Source of the DNA: JACJYE01 sp964432875
GTDB taxonomy: Bacteria; Bacteroidota; Bacteroidia; Chitinophagales; Saprospiraceae
Reading direction: 5' to 3'
Assembly: GCA_964432875.1 (NCBI GenBank)
Contig: CAYSPJ010000049.1
Span: 1 to 34,821 of the forward strand
Length of the DNA: 34,821 bases
Every line of letters begins with the position of its first letter. Position 1 is the stretch's first letter. Of this stretch, positions 9,654 to 15,961 are shown piece by piece. The position numbers were made by a program, and so were the translations under genes. The notes beneath the pieces are model-generated. The model was not told the origin of the DNA. It did not search any database and worked only from the letters and a program-made list of their open reading frames with translations.

Positions 9654-10196
9654 ATGAAACCGTTCCAATCAACCCCGTTCCGGAAGGCCGCCGTGGCCTT
9701 TTTGTGTTTAATTACCCTGCTCTACACGACGGCTTGTAGCTACTACAAAGTGGATAACCCGGGCGAAGTGGTGGAAGTGCGGCTGGCGACGGGCTACCGC
9801 TTCTGGGAAGTTGATTACGCCGCCCTGGACTTTTCGGATAACGCGGAGATGGAGCTCGTCGCGATCGCCCCGAAAACTGCTCGGGACCAGAACCGCATGC
9901 CACAGCTCGCTGCCCTGCAGCAGGATGACGGCCACTACCTGTATCAACCCGAGCCGGGCCATTACACCGAGCTGCGCTTCGCCGCCGCGCCGGTTCCGGA
10001 CGGGCAGGCGCAGAGCCTCTTCCTGCACGTGAAGGGCTATTACGAACACGTGCGCGAGTTCACGCAGGAACCGGAATGGGCGGAGCTGCTGAAGTTCCGG
10101 CAGCCGGGTTATTTCGACCAGTTCTCGAAAGCGGAATACCAGCGCTCATTGGGCCTTAGCGCCTCGCAGGCGGAGCGGCCGAAGCTGAAACCCTGA
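9654..10196 (+). CDS. Hypothetical lipoprotein linked to a radical SAM gene
   Basis: 180-aa protein without a family I can name with confidence. The N-terminus is basic and then hydrophobic (KAAVAFLCLITLLYTTAC), ending at Cys28 in a lipobox-like context (Thr rather than the usual aliphatic residue at -3), so a lipid-anchored envelope protein is likely. The mature part is rich in aromatic and charged residues. A C-terminal SLFLHVKGYYEHVREF segment is weakly reminiscent of the tail found in some ASPIC/UnbV-type proteins; that is memory-based and uncertain. The next gene, a radical SAM enzyme, begins 18 nt downstream on the same strand, so the two are almost certainly co-transcribed and probably act together. 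Confidence 0.75.
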   Translation: MKPFQSTPFRKAAVAFLCLITLLYTTACSYYKVDNPGEVVEVRLATGYRFWEVDYAALDFSDNAEMELVAIAPKTARDQNRMPQLAALQQDDGHYLYQPEPGHYTELRFAAAPVPDGQAQSLFLHVKGYYEHVREFTQEPEWAELLKFRQPGYFDQFSKAEYQRSLGLSASQAERPKLKP

Positions 10197-10214
10197 CACA
10201 AAAAATAAAGCCTC

Positions 10215-11417
10215 ATGAACTCAAACATTATCTTGTCAGTAGGTAAGCAGAACTTGCCCACCCCGCCAGCGGCTATCGAAAGCAGGCCGTGGAAAGTGCG
10301 CCTGCTGAGGTTGCGCCTCTTGTGGGCCATGTTTCTTCACGCCCTGCCTCTGGCGGGCAATCCCTGGCGCGCGGGGCGCTGGGTGAAGGCGCTGATCGGC
10401 AAGTACCGCGCAATTTTTGGCGCGGGCCTGGCATCCAAGTTCGTCACCGTGGGCGGAAAGCACTATTGGCGGGCCGGCGGGGCGGGCTTCCCCGGCCCGG
10501 CGCTGTTCCGGTTTTGGGAAGGGGAGATGAACCGCGAGTTTGGCTTCCGACCCGAGTTTGGCTTACGCAACATTTACTTCGCGATTACCAAAAAGTGCCC
10601 CTATCGTTGCGAGCACTGCTTCGAGTGGGACCGCCTCAACCAGCCGGAGGCATTGAGCCGGCAAGACCTGCTCGACATCGTGCGCAAGTACCAGGAATAC
10701 GGCGCGGCACAGATTGTCTTCAGTGGCGGCGAGCCTTTGCTGCGCATCAAAGACCTCCTGGCCGTGTTGCGCAGTGCTCGCCCGGATACCGACTTCTGGA
10801 TTATCAGCTCGGGCTTCTCTCTCACGGCAGCGAAAGCGCAGCAGCTCAAAGCCGCTGGCTTGACGGGCATCACCCTCAGCCTGGACCACTGGCAGCCAGC
10901 GGCGCACGACCGTTTCCGGGGGCATAAGGGGGCGTATGCCGCCGTGGTTGAAGCCATTGGCCACGCCCGCGCGGCCGAGTTGGTCACGGGTCTGTCGCTT
11001 TGTGCGACGCGAGAGTTTTGTACCCGGGAAAATTTGCGCCATTACCTCGAATTGGCGCGCCAACTGGGGGTGCACTTCGTGCAACTGCTTGAGCCCCTGC
11101 CCCTGGGGCGCTACCGCGGGCGCGACGTTCTGCTGAAGGCGGAGCAACGCGCCTGGCTTGAGGAATGCTTCCAGCGCTACAATGGGGAGCCTCGTTATCG
11201 CGACTATCCCATCGTAGAGTATCAGGGCGCTTTCATCCGCCGCATCGGTTGTTTCGGCGCGGGCAGCCGTTTCTTGTATATCGACACTGATGGCGATGTG
11301 CACCGCTGTCCGTTTTGTGATGAAAAAATGGCGCAAGCCAAGGCTTTTCGCGCTGCTGACGTGGTGGAGCTACTGCGCCAGCAGGGTTGCGCGCGATATG
11401 AAACGAGCGAGCTATGA
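10215..11417 (+). CDS. Radical SAM protein with C-terminal SPASM/twitch-like cysteine region
   Basis: 400-aa radical SAM enzyme. The 4Fe-4S/SAM motif CxxxCxxC is present as CPYRCEHC (Cys128, Cys132, Cys135), followed by the SAM-binding FSGGEPLL segment and a TIM-barrel-like region. The C-terminus has Cys346, a GSRFLYIDTDGDVHRCPFC stretch (Cys365 and Cys368) and Cys392, resembling the auxiliary cluster of SPASM or twitch enzymes, many of which modify peptides. About 110 residues before the core form an unrecognised N-terminal extension with a hydrophobic segment (LRLLWAMFLHALPLAG). It lies 18 nt after a lipoprotein gene, and a 50-codon ORF overlaps its stop codon. The substrate is unknown; peptide or protein maturation is one possibility. 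Confidence 0.87.
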   Translation: MNSNIILSVGKQNLPTPPAAIESRPWKVRLLRLRLLWAMFLHALPLAGNPWRAGRWVKALIGKYRAIFGAGLASKFVTVGGKHYWRAGGAGFPGPALFRFWEGEMNREFGFRPEFGLRNIYFAITKKCPYRCEHCFEWDRLNQPEALSRQDLLDIVRKYQEYGAAQIVFSGGEPLLRIKDLLAVLRSARPDTDFWIISSGFSLTAAKAQQLKAAGLTGITLSLDHWQPAAHDRFRGHKGAYAAVVEAIGHARAAELVTGLSLCATREFCTRENLRHYLELARQLGVHFVQLLEPLPLGRYRGRDVLLKAEQRAWLEECFQRYNGEPRYRDYPIVEYQGAFIRRIGCFGAGSRFLYIDTDGDVHRCPFCDEKMAQAKAFRAADVVELLRQQGCARYETSEL

Positions 11418-11566
11418 GAGTAGAGCAGTTCGGAATTACCCCGGCCGCCAGGAAAACCGTCGGCTTTCCTGGGGCTAGGGGTTGGGGTTTAGTTCCTCGC
11501 AGTGATATTGTCCAAAACTTGGGATTACAATATATAGCAGTGCATGGCGAGGGCTGCCTGATTTAA
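11414..11566 (+). CDS. Possible small ORF (50 aa) overlapping the radical SAM stop codon
   Basis: An ATG overlaps the TGA of the radical SAM gene (ATGA) and opens a 50-codon frame ending in TAA. The peptide begins MRVEQFGITPAARKTVG and ends VHGEGCLI, with a single Cys near the C-terminus. The overlap would allow translational coupling, and small ORFs beside SPASM-type enzymes are often substrate peptides. Against it: third-position GC looks lower than in the neighbouring genes, no known precursor family is recognised, and a hairpin that could end the upstream transcript (11448-11472) lies inside the frame. Treat it as a candidate only. Confidence 0.25.
   Translation: MRVEQFGITPAARKTVGFPGARGWGLVPRSDIVQNLGLQYIAVHGEGCLI
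11448..11472 (+). other. Hairpin downstream of the radical SAM gene
   Basis: CCAGGAAA (11448-11455) pairs perfectly with TTTCCTGG (11465-11472); the 9-nt loop contains CCG/CGG. It starts 31 nt after the radical SAM stop and could be a terminator or 3'-end stabiliser, but no T-run follows. Confidence 0.4.
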
Positions 11567-11844
11567 GCGTAAACTAGGTTTTTAGGCCGTGTGAAGGTTA
11601 GTCTGACCACTGATTTACGTGCATCCATCAGTACAGGTGCAAATGAAAAATTGCCATTTGCGGCAAAGGGGCGATAGGCATGAATAGGGGGTGCTATCGA
11701 CGGGTTGGTGTCAGCGGGAGAGTGGTGCTATTATATCCATTATTCTAATGCAGCAGCAAAAGTAATCAAAGTTGCTAAATTGTGCTGATATCAAGGTGCT
11801 TTTTGCTTATATGGAGGTGTTAAAGCCGGATTTTGAGCAAGCGC
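11567..11844. other. Intergenic region with no recognised content
   Basis: AT-richer, non-coding stretch between the convergent radical SAM unit and the sensor-regulator gene. A CAAAAGTA string (11757-11764) would read TACTTTTG on the minus strand, but it points into the 3' end of the radical SAM unit and has no -33 partner, so I give it little weight. Confidence 0.4.
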
Positions 11845-13596
11845 TTAATCCTCGGGATGATCGCCGGCCGCGCTGGGCGGGTAGCCGAATTCCTCCTTGA
11901 ATATCCTGGAAAAATGGGAAGGGTGTTTTAAGCCCACCGCAAAGGTGGCTTCAGAAGCGTTATGCGTGCCCGCTCGCAGCAGGCGGCGTGCTTGCCACAG
12001 GCGCATGGTGCGCAGGAAAGCGGTGGTGTCCAGCCCGGTTTCCTGTTTGATGCGCTGGTAGAGGGCTTCCCGCCTCATGCCGAGCGCTCGGGCAAATTCA
12101 CGCACTTTAAAATCGTCATTTTCGAGATGCGCTTCTGCGCAAGCTACGGCATTGCGGATAAAGTCGGAATGGAGCGGGAAGGGGTAGCGCGGTGGGTCGG
12201 CCTCACTGCTCGGCGACAGGGAGGGAGAAGTCTTAGCTTGTTCCAGGCGCGCCAGGGTAGCGCGGTAGCTGCGGTTGAGCAGCCACTGCCGGTAGAGCAG
12301 GGCCGCGGAAAAGACTAGCACTTCGGCCATCACGCCGACTTTGAAATCGTAAATCGGGAAGCAGGCCTCTCCGCCCAGGTTGATATAATAGCCCAATGTG
12401 CCGCCGAGCAGGTCTTTTCGGGATTCGCCGCCAAAGACCTGCTCCAGCAGTGTCATCATCCCGCCCATCACCAGGAAAAAGGTGCCCGTAGCGATGTAGC
12501 CCGCCAGGCTATGCCGGCGCTGCCACCACAGGGTGAGGACGAGGGCAAACGCCATGAGGAAGAAGATGATACGGATGTTGACGTAGGCGGCCTCCATGTC
12601 CAAGATGCCCCATTGCCACCCGATGAGCCACAGCACGGGGATGGCGCCGATGAAAAAGTAAGCCGCCCACCTCAGCAAACTGGAGAGCGCCGGATAGTAA
12701 TGCCGCATTTCCAGCAAGATGTTGGCAAAGGTCATGTATAGCGCATAAGACAGGAATGCCAGCAGGATTTCCAGGTGGTAGTGCCAATTGCTGAGGTATT
12801 TGATGAAGGGGCGGATATTGAACTGATAAGCCTCCAGGTTGCGCAGATAATAGAGTCCGATCACCGTCAGGTACAGGCAATAGTACGGGATGGCCTGGCT
12901 GCGGTAGATGGCCCACTGTCCCAGCGCAATCAGGATGAATACGCCGATGAAGGTCAAAAAGATGATGAGAAACAAATCCCGGCTTTGACGGTTGTCGTGA
13001 AAGAGGCTGCGCTTGACCCTTTCTTCCTTTGCCGTCAGCAGGTAGAGCTCCTCTACTTCAAGCCAGATCCGCCCGGCCATCCTGAAACGCAGCAGGACCA
13101 AGCTTTCTGAGCCAGCCTCGAAGCACATGGGCAAAGCCATGAAGTTGCTCTGAAACGGCAGTTGGCGGTGGGGCGTGAGCCGTCCGGCGGCAAGCGTATC
13201 CCAATGCCCTTTTTCCAGCCGAAAGGCCTGGAACTCATCGAAAATCTTGTTGGGGAACCACAGGCGGCAATCGGCTTCCTGCCCCTCATTGCGGATACGT
13301 AGCTGCACCCAGAGCGCTCCGCCCCTGGGGGCTTGGTCCTCCACCGCGTCCCACGCTATAAAATCGGCTTCGTGCCGCGGCCAGACCTCTGCCAGGGGTG
13401 ATTTGCCACTGGGGTCAATCCACCAGCGCACCGCGTCGTTCAGGTCTTGCTCCTGCACCACTGGCCCATCGACGATGGATAGCTGGGCATAGCTCTCCTG
13501 GCTGCCGGACAGGCAGAGCAAGACCGCCAGTAGGCCGTAAAACGGCCTGCGGATCCCGGCAAGGGCGGTCCACCAGTTATGGGTAAAATGGGGCAT
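11845..13596 (-). CDS. Membrane-bound 7TMR-DISM sensor fused to an AraC-type DNA-binding domain
   Basis: 583-aa one-component regulator. It has a signal peptide (cleavage likely near SYAQ, about residue 38), then an extracellular 7TMR-DISMED2-like domain (about 40-190, with WWIDPSGKSPLAEV and the typical ALWVQLRIRNEG strand). A block of about seven transmembrane helices follows (about 205-425), a short cytoplasmic linker, and a C-terminal AraC/XylS helix-turn-helix pair (about 475-578, VREFARALGMRREALYQRIK and FAVGLKHPSHFSRIFKEEFG). 7TMR-DISM modules are carbohydrate- or ligand-sensing receptors usually joined to kinases or cyclases; here the output is direct DNA binding, so the protein would regulate genes while still anchored in the membrane. 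The target and ligand are unknown. A TAnnTTTG box lies upstream. Confidence 0.88.
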   Translation of the reverse strand: MPHFTHNWWTALAGIRRPFYGLLAVLLCLSGSQESYAQLSIVDGPVVQEQDLNDAVRWWIDPSGKSPLAEVWPRHEADFIAWDAVEDQAPRGGALWVQLRIRNEGQEADCRLWFPNKIFDEFQAFRLEKGHWDTLAAGRLTPHRQLPFQSNFMALPMCFEAGSESLVLLRFRMAGRIWLEVEELYLLTAKEERVKRSLFHDNRQSRDLFLIIFLTFIGVFILIALGQWAIYRSQAIPYYCLYLTVIGLYYLRNLEAYQFNIRPFIKYLSNWHYHLEILLAFLSYALYMTFANILLEMRHYYPALSSLLRWAAYFFIGAIPVLWLIGWQWGILDMEAAYVNIRIIFFLMAFALVLTLWWQRRHSLAGYIATGTFFLVMGGMMTLLEQVFGGESRKDLLGGTLGYYINLGGEACFPIYDFKVGVMAEVLVFSAALLYRQWLLNRSYRATLARLEQAKTSPSLSPSSEADPPRYPFPLHSDFIRNAVACAEAHLENDDFKVREFARALGMRREALYQRIKQETGLDTTAFLRTMRLWQARRLLRAGTHNASEATFAVGLKHPSHFSRIFKEEFGYPPSAAGDHPED

Positions 13597-13642
13597 TATT
13601 GGTTTATCGTTTAGGTCGTATGCCGTTTTTTGTCATTGTGGG

Positions 13643-13650
13643 CAAATATA
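13643..13650 (-). promoter_or_regulatory. Bacteroidota -7 promoter box for the sensor-regulator gene
   Basis: The minus-strand reading TATATTTG matches TAnnTTTG, about 47 nt upstream of the ATG at 13594-13596. No clear -33 box was found. Confidence 0.5.
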
Positions 13651-13749
13651 GGGTATTTGCTACATTGTGCCATTATTATGCTGCGGGATTTATTTTGTCA
13701 GGTTCATTTTGTGGCGCCGTCATAGTTACCCCCACCCACCTGCCAAGTG

Positions 13750-13991
13750 CTTGAGGTGACATCTGCCGCTCATCGGCAAAACCAAGTTAGGCGGGAGGTG
13801 TAATCTCAAGCGCGGGGCGGCTGGCTGGGGTTGCTTACGCGTTTTCAGATTACACCATCCACTTGCTTGGGGTTGCTCTGGGGTGGAGATGTCTCCTGGA
13901 AACGCTCGCTGGCCCCGCGTTTTCAGATTACACCATCCACTTGCTAGTGGGAGGTGCTCAGGGGTGGAGATGCCACCTGAAACGGCTGTGG
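13750..13991. repeat. Intergenic repeat array: two 78-bp direct copies plus one inverted diverged copy
   Basis: Two direct copies begin at 13838 and 13916 with CGCGTTTTCAGATTACACC and continue with CATCCACTTGCT, then GGGGTGGAGATG and CTG-AAACG. An inverted, more diverged copy occupies about 13750-13816 (reading GGTGTAATCTCAAGCGCG at 13797-13814). Each copy carries two versions of AGATnnCACC (one copy has AGATGTCTCC). The motif begins at 13847, 13887, 13925 and 13968 on the plus strand, and lies inverted at 13755-13764 and 13797-13806, giving a spacing of roughly 40 bp throughout. The inverted and first direct copies can fold into a long hairpin. Function unknown. Confidence 0.75.
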
Positions 13992-14005
13992 GCTAGGCCC
14001 TGCCC

Positions 14006-14036
14006 TTTGCATTTCCCCCGCCTTGTGTTACCTTTG
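14006..14036 (+). promoter_or_regulatory. Promoter of recF (-33 TTTG, -7 TAccTTTG)
   Basis: TTTG at 14006-14009, a 19-bp spacer, and TACCTTTG at 14029-14036. Both boxes and the spacing fit the Bacteroidota primary sigma consensus TTTG-N19-TAnnTTTG. The expected transcription start is around 14041-14045, which excludes the GTG at 14036 as the recF start codon. Confidence 0.75.
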
Positions 14037-14053
14037 TGGCAAAACCCGGGCCA

Positions 14054-15163
14054 TTGTACCTCGAGCACTATATTTTAACCAATTTCAAGAACTACGAGCA
14101 GCAGCGCATTGACTGTTCGCCCCTGCTCAATTGCTTTGTGGGGCGCAATGGGATGGGCAAGACCAACCTGCTAGATGCGGCCTATTACCTATGCATGAGC
14201 AAGAGCTATTTCAATATGCCCGACAGCCTGATCGTGCGGCACGGGGCGGATTTTTTCCGGCTGGAGGGTCATTTCCGGCGCGAGGAGCGGTTAGAGCGCA
14301 TCGTGGCCAAGGTGCAGCCGCGACGCAAGAAGGAGCTGGAGCGCAATGGCACTGCCTATCAGCGGCTCTCGGAGCATGTCGGCCTGTTGCCAGTGGTGAT
14401 GATGGCACCGGATGATACGGGGCTGGCCACTGAAGGCAATGAGGAGCGCCGCCGCTTCCTGGACAATACGCTTTCTCAGCTCGACAACCATTATTTGCAG
14501 CAACTCATTGTTTATAACAAGCTGTTGGAGCAGCGCAATGCCTTGCTTAAGCGGTTTGCCGAGAGCGGCCGCTACGATGCGGCTTTGCTGGAAACTTATA
14601 GCATGCAGATGCTCGGGCCCGGGAGCTACATCCACCAGGCGCGGCGGCAATTCATGGGGCGGTTTCAGCCGCTGCTGCAGGAGCAGTATGCCGTCATCTC
14701 CGGGCAGGCGGAGCAGATTGATTGTATTTATGAGTCAAAGCTCAACGCGGCGCCATTTGAGGCGCTGCTGGAGCAGTGTCGGGAGAAGGACCGCATCCTG
14801 CAGCGCAGCACGGCGGGCATCCATCGCGATGGGCTGGAGTTTACCATTGGCGGCTACCCCCTCAAGCGCTTTGCTTCGCAGGGGCAGCTCAAATCTTTTG
14901 TACTAGCGCTCAAGCTGGCGCAATACCGCTGCCTGATGGCGGAAATAAATATCCCGCCAATCTTGTTGCTCGACGATATTTTTGATAAATTGGACCTCGA
15001 TCGCGTGCGCCGGCTCCTGGGCTTGCTGCTGGAGGGCGATTTTGGGCAGGTCTTCATCACCGATACGGATGAAAATCGCCTGGGCGCCATCGTGGAGCGC
15101 TTCGGCCAGGATTTTCGCAAGTATATCGTAGAGGATGGCACGGCTAAATCAATGGCATCATGA
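14054..15163 (+). CDS. recF: DNA replication and repair protein RecF
   Basis: SMC-like ATPase that binds gapped DNA and helps RecO/RecR load RecA during recombinational repair. Walker A is GRNGMGKT (residues 30-37). The signature region reads RFASQGQLKSFVLALKLAQ, and the Walker B is ILLLDDIFDKLD. The TTG at 14054 is chosen as start: it gives the family-typical N-terminus MYLEHYILTNFKNY and a usual length of 369 aa. An in-frame GTG at 14036 lies inside the promoter -7 box and would be untranscribed; no ATG is available before the conserved region. The stop codon overlaps the start of the DUF721 gene (ATGA), a common arrangement in Bacteroidota. Confidence 0.93.
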   Translation: MYLEHYILTNFKNYEQQRIDCSPLLNCFVGRNGMGKTNLLDAAYYLCMSKSYFNMPDSLIVRHGADFFRLEGHFRREERLERIVAKVQPRRKKELERNGTAYQRLSEHVGLLPVVMMAPDDTGLATEGNEERRRFLDNTLSQLDNHYLQQLIVYNKLLEQRNALLKRFAESGRYDAALLETYSMQMLGPGSYIHQARRQFMGRFQPLLQEQYAVISGQAEQIDCIYESKLNAAPFEALLEQCREKDRILQRSTAGIHRDGLEFTIGGYPLKRFASQGQLKSFVLALKLAQYRCLMAEINIPPILLLDDIFDKLDLDRVRRLLGLLLEGDFGQVFITDTDENRLGAIVERFGQDFRKYIVEDGTAKSMAS

Positions 15164-15444
15164 ATAACGAACTTTCCCTGAAGGAGGCTCTCAAGGCGAT
15201 GATCGATCACTACCGCCTCAAGGGCAAGCTGAACCAGAGCCGTATCCGACTGCTGTGGGAGAAGCTCATGGGGCCGACAATCGCGGGCTATACCAGCGAA
15301 ATCCGCCTCAATCATCATAAGCTTTACCTCACAATCGAGTCGGCTTCGCTGCGCCAGGAGCTCTCCTATGGCAAGGAGAAGATTAAAAAGATCCTGAATG
15401 AGGAGCTGGGGGAGGATTATATCCAGGAGGTGGTTATCCGTTAG
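15160..15444 (+). CDS. DUF721 (DciA-like) protein
   Basis: 94-aa protein of the DUF721 family, related to DciA, which in many bacteria lacking DnaC helps load or activate the replicative helicase DnaB. The family features are a helical N-terminal part (LSLKEALKAMIDHYRLKGKL), the W-x-x-x-MG segment (LLWEKLMGPTIAGYT) and the strand-rich end (KLYLTIESASLRQELSYGKE). It overlaps recF by four bases and so is translationally coupled to it. DNA binding and a replication or repair role are inferred from family and context. Confidence 0.87.
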   Translation: MNNELSLKEALKAMIDHYRLKGKLNQSRIRLLWEKLMGPTIAGYTSEIRLNHHKLYLTIESASLRQELSYGKEKIKKILNEELGEDYIQEVVIR

Positions 15445-15522
15445 GCTAGTGCTGCCGGAGCTATGTTGCTGATTTTAGCTGGGAATAACGGAAAGAGGTT
15501 GGCATTGCCAGCTGCGGTTACG

Positions 15523-15565
15523 CCAAAAAGAAAGCATCGCCAGCAACATGGTGTTGACGATGCTT
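15523..15565 (-). terminator. Terminator of the topA-DUF3467 transcript
   Basis: AAGCATCG (15532-15539) and CGATGCTT (15558-15565) form a perfect 8-bp outer stem, with an inner CAACA/TGTTG pairing. On the minus strand it is followed by TCTTTTTGG, a T-run. It lies 20 nt beyond the DUF3467 stop codon and separates it from the convergent DUF721 gene. Confidence 0.75.
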
Positions 15566-15585
15566 GCTCTCAATTTAAATCATAC

Positions 15586-15906
15586 TCAGGCCTGCCCTTT
15601 CGGCGTATTAAAGCTCATCGGGGGGAAGGGCGGCTGCTCCGGCTCGTCGATCATGCCGAATTGAGCCTCGAATTTTTTGATATTGTCAGCCATGGCACGC
15701 ATCAGGCGCTTGGCGTGTTGAGGGGTGAGGATGATGCGCGATTTTACCTTAGCCTTGGGCACATTGGGTACCATGCGGATGAAATCCACCACAAATTCCG
15801 AATTGGAGTGGGAGATAATGGCCAGGTTGGAGTAAATGCCTTCTGCGATCTCCTCCGGCAGTTCTATGTTCAGTTGATTGGGCGCTTGGCCTTTGATTTC
15901 TGACAT
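15586..15906 (-). CDS. DUF3467 domain protein
   Basis: 106-aa protein of the DUF3467 family, function unknown. The conserved core is visible: the ELPEEIAEGIYSNLAIISHS strand region, the FVVDFIRMVP segment, and the RIILTPQHAKRLMRAM helix followed by a C-terminal Pro-rich tail. It starts at the ATG at 15904-15906, 55 nt downstream of topA on the same strand, and is followed by a terminator. It is probably cotranscribed with topA. No enzymatic motif is seen. Confidence 0.85.
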   Translation of the reverse strand: MSEIKGQAPNQLNIELPEEIAEGIYSNLAIISHSNSEFVVDFIRMVPNVPKAKVKSRIILTPQHAKRLMRAMADNIKKFEAQFGMIDEPEQPPFPPMSFNTPKGQA

Positions 15907-15961
15907 GTCTGGATTATTTTATATGATGATGATATTCCAACTATTCAGCGGATGTTGTAGC

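Larger units (their letters stand above)
13597..14053. other. 457-bp intergenic region between the sensor-regulator and recF
   Basis: Non-coding. From left to right it holds the minus-strand promoter of the sensor gene (13643-13650), an array of direct and inverted repeats (13750-13991) and the recF promoter (14006-14036). Confidence 0.7.

Noticed and set aside
9368..9655. 95-codon minus-strand ORF with several Cys (possible peptide precursor near the radical SAM unit)
   Set aside because: Starts inside the divergent lipoprotein start, is Pro/Arg/Ser-rich without pattern, and points away from the operon.
11757..11764. Minus-strand TAnnTTTG box
   Set aside because: No -33 partner at a valid distance and it points into the 3' end of the radical SAM unit.
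13750..13991. Repeat array considered as a CRISPR
   Set aside because: Copies are partly inverted, have no constant repeat with unique spacers, and no cas gene is present.
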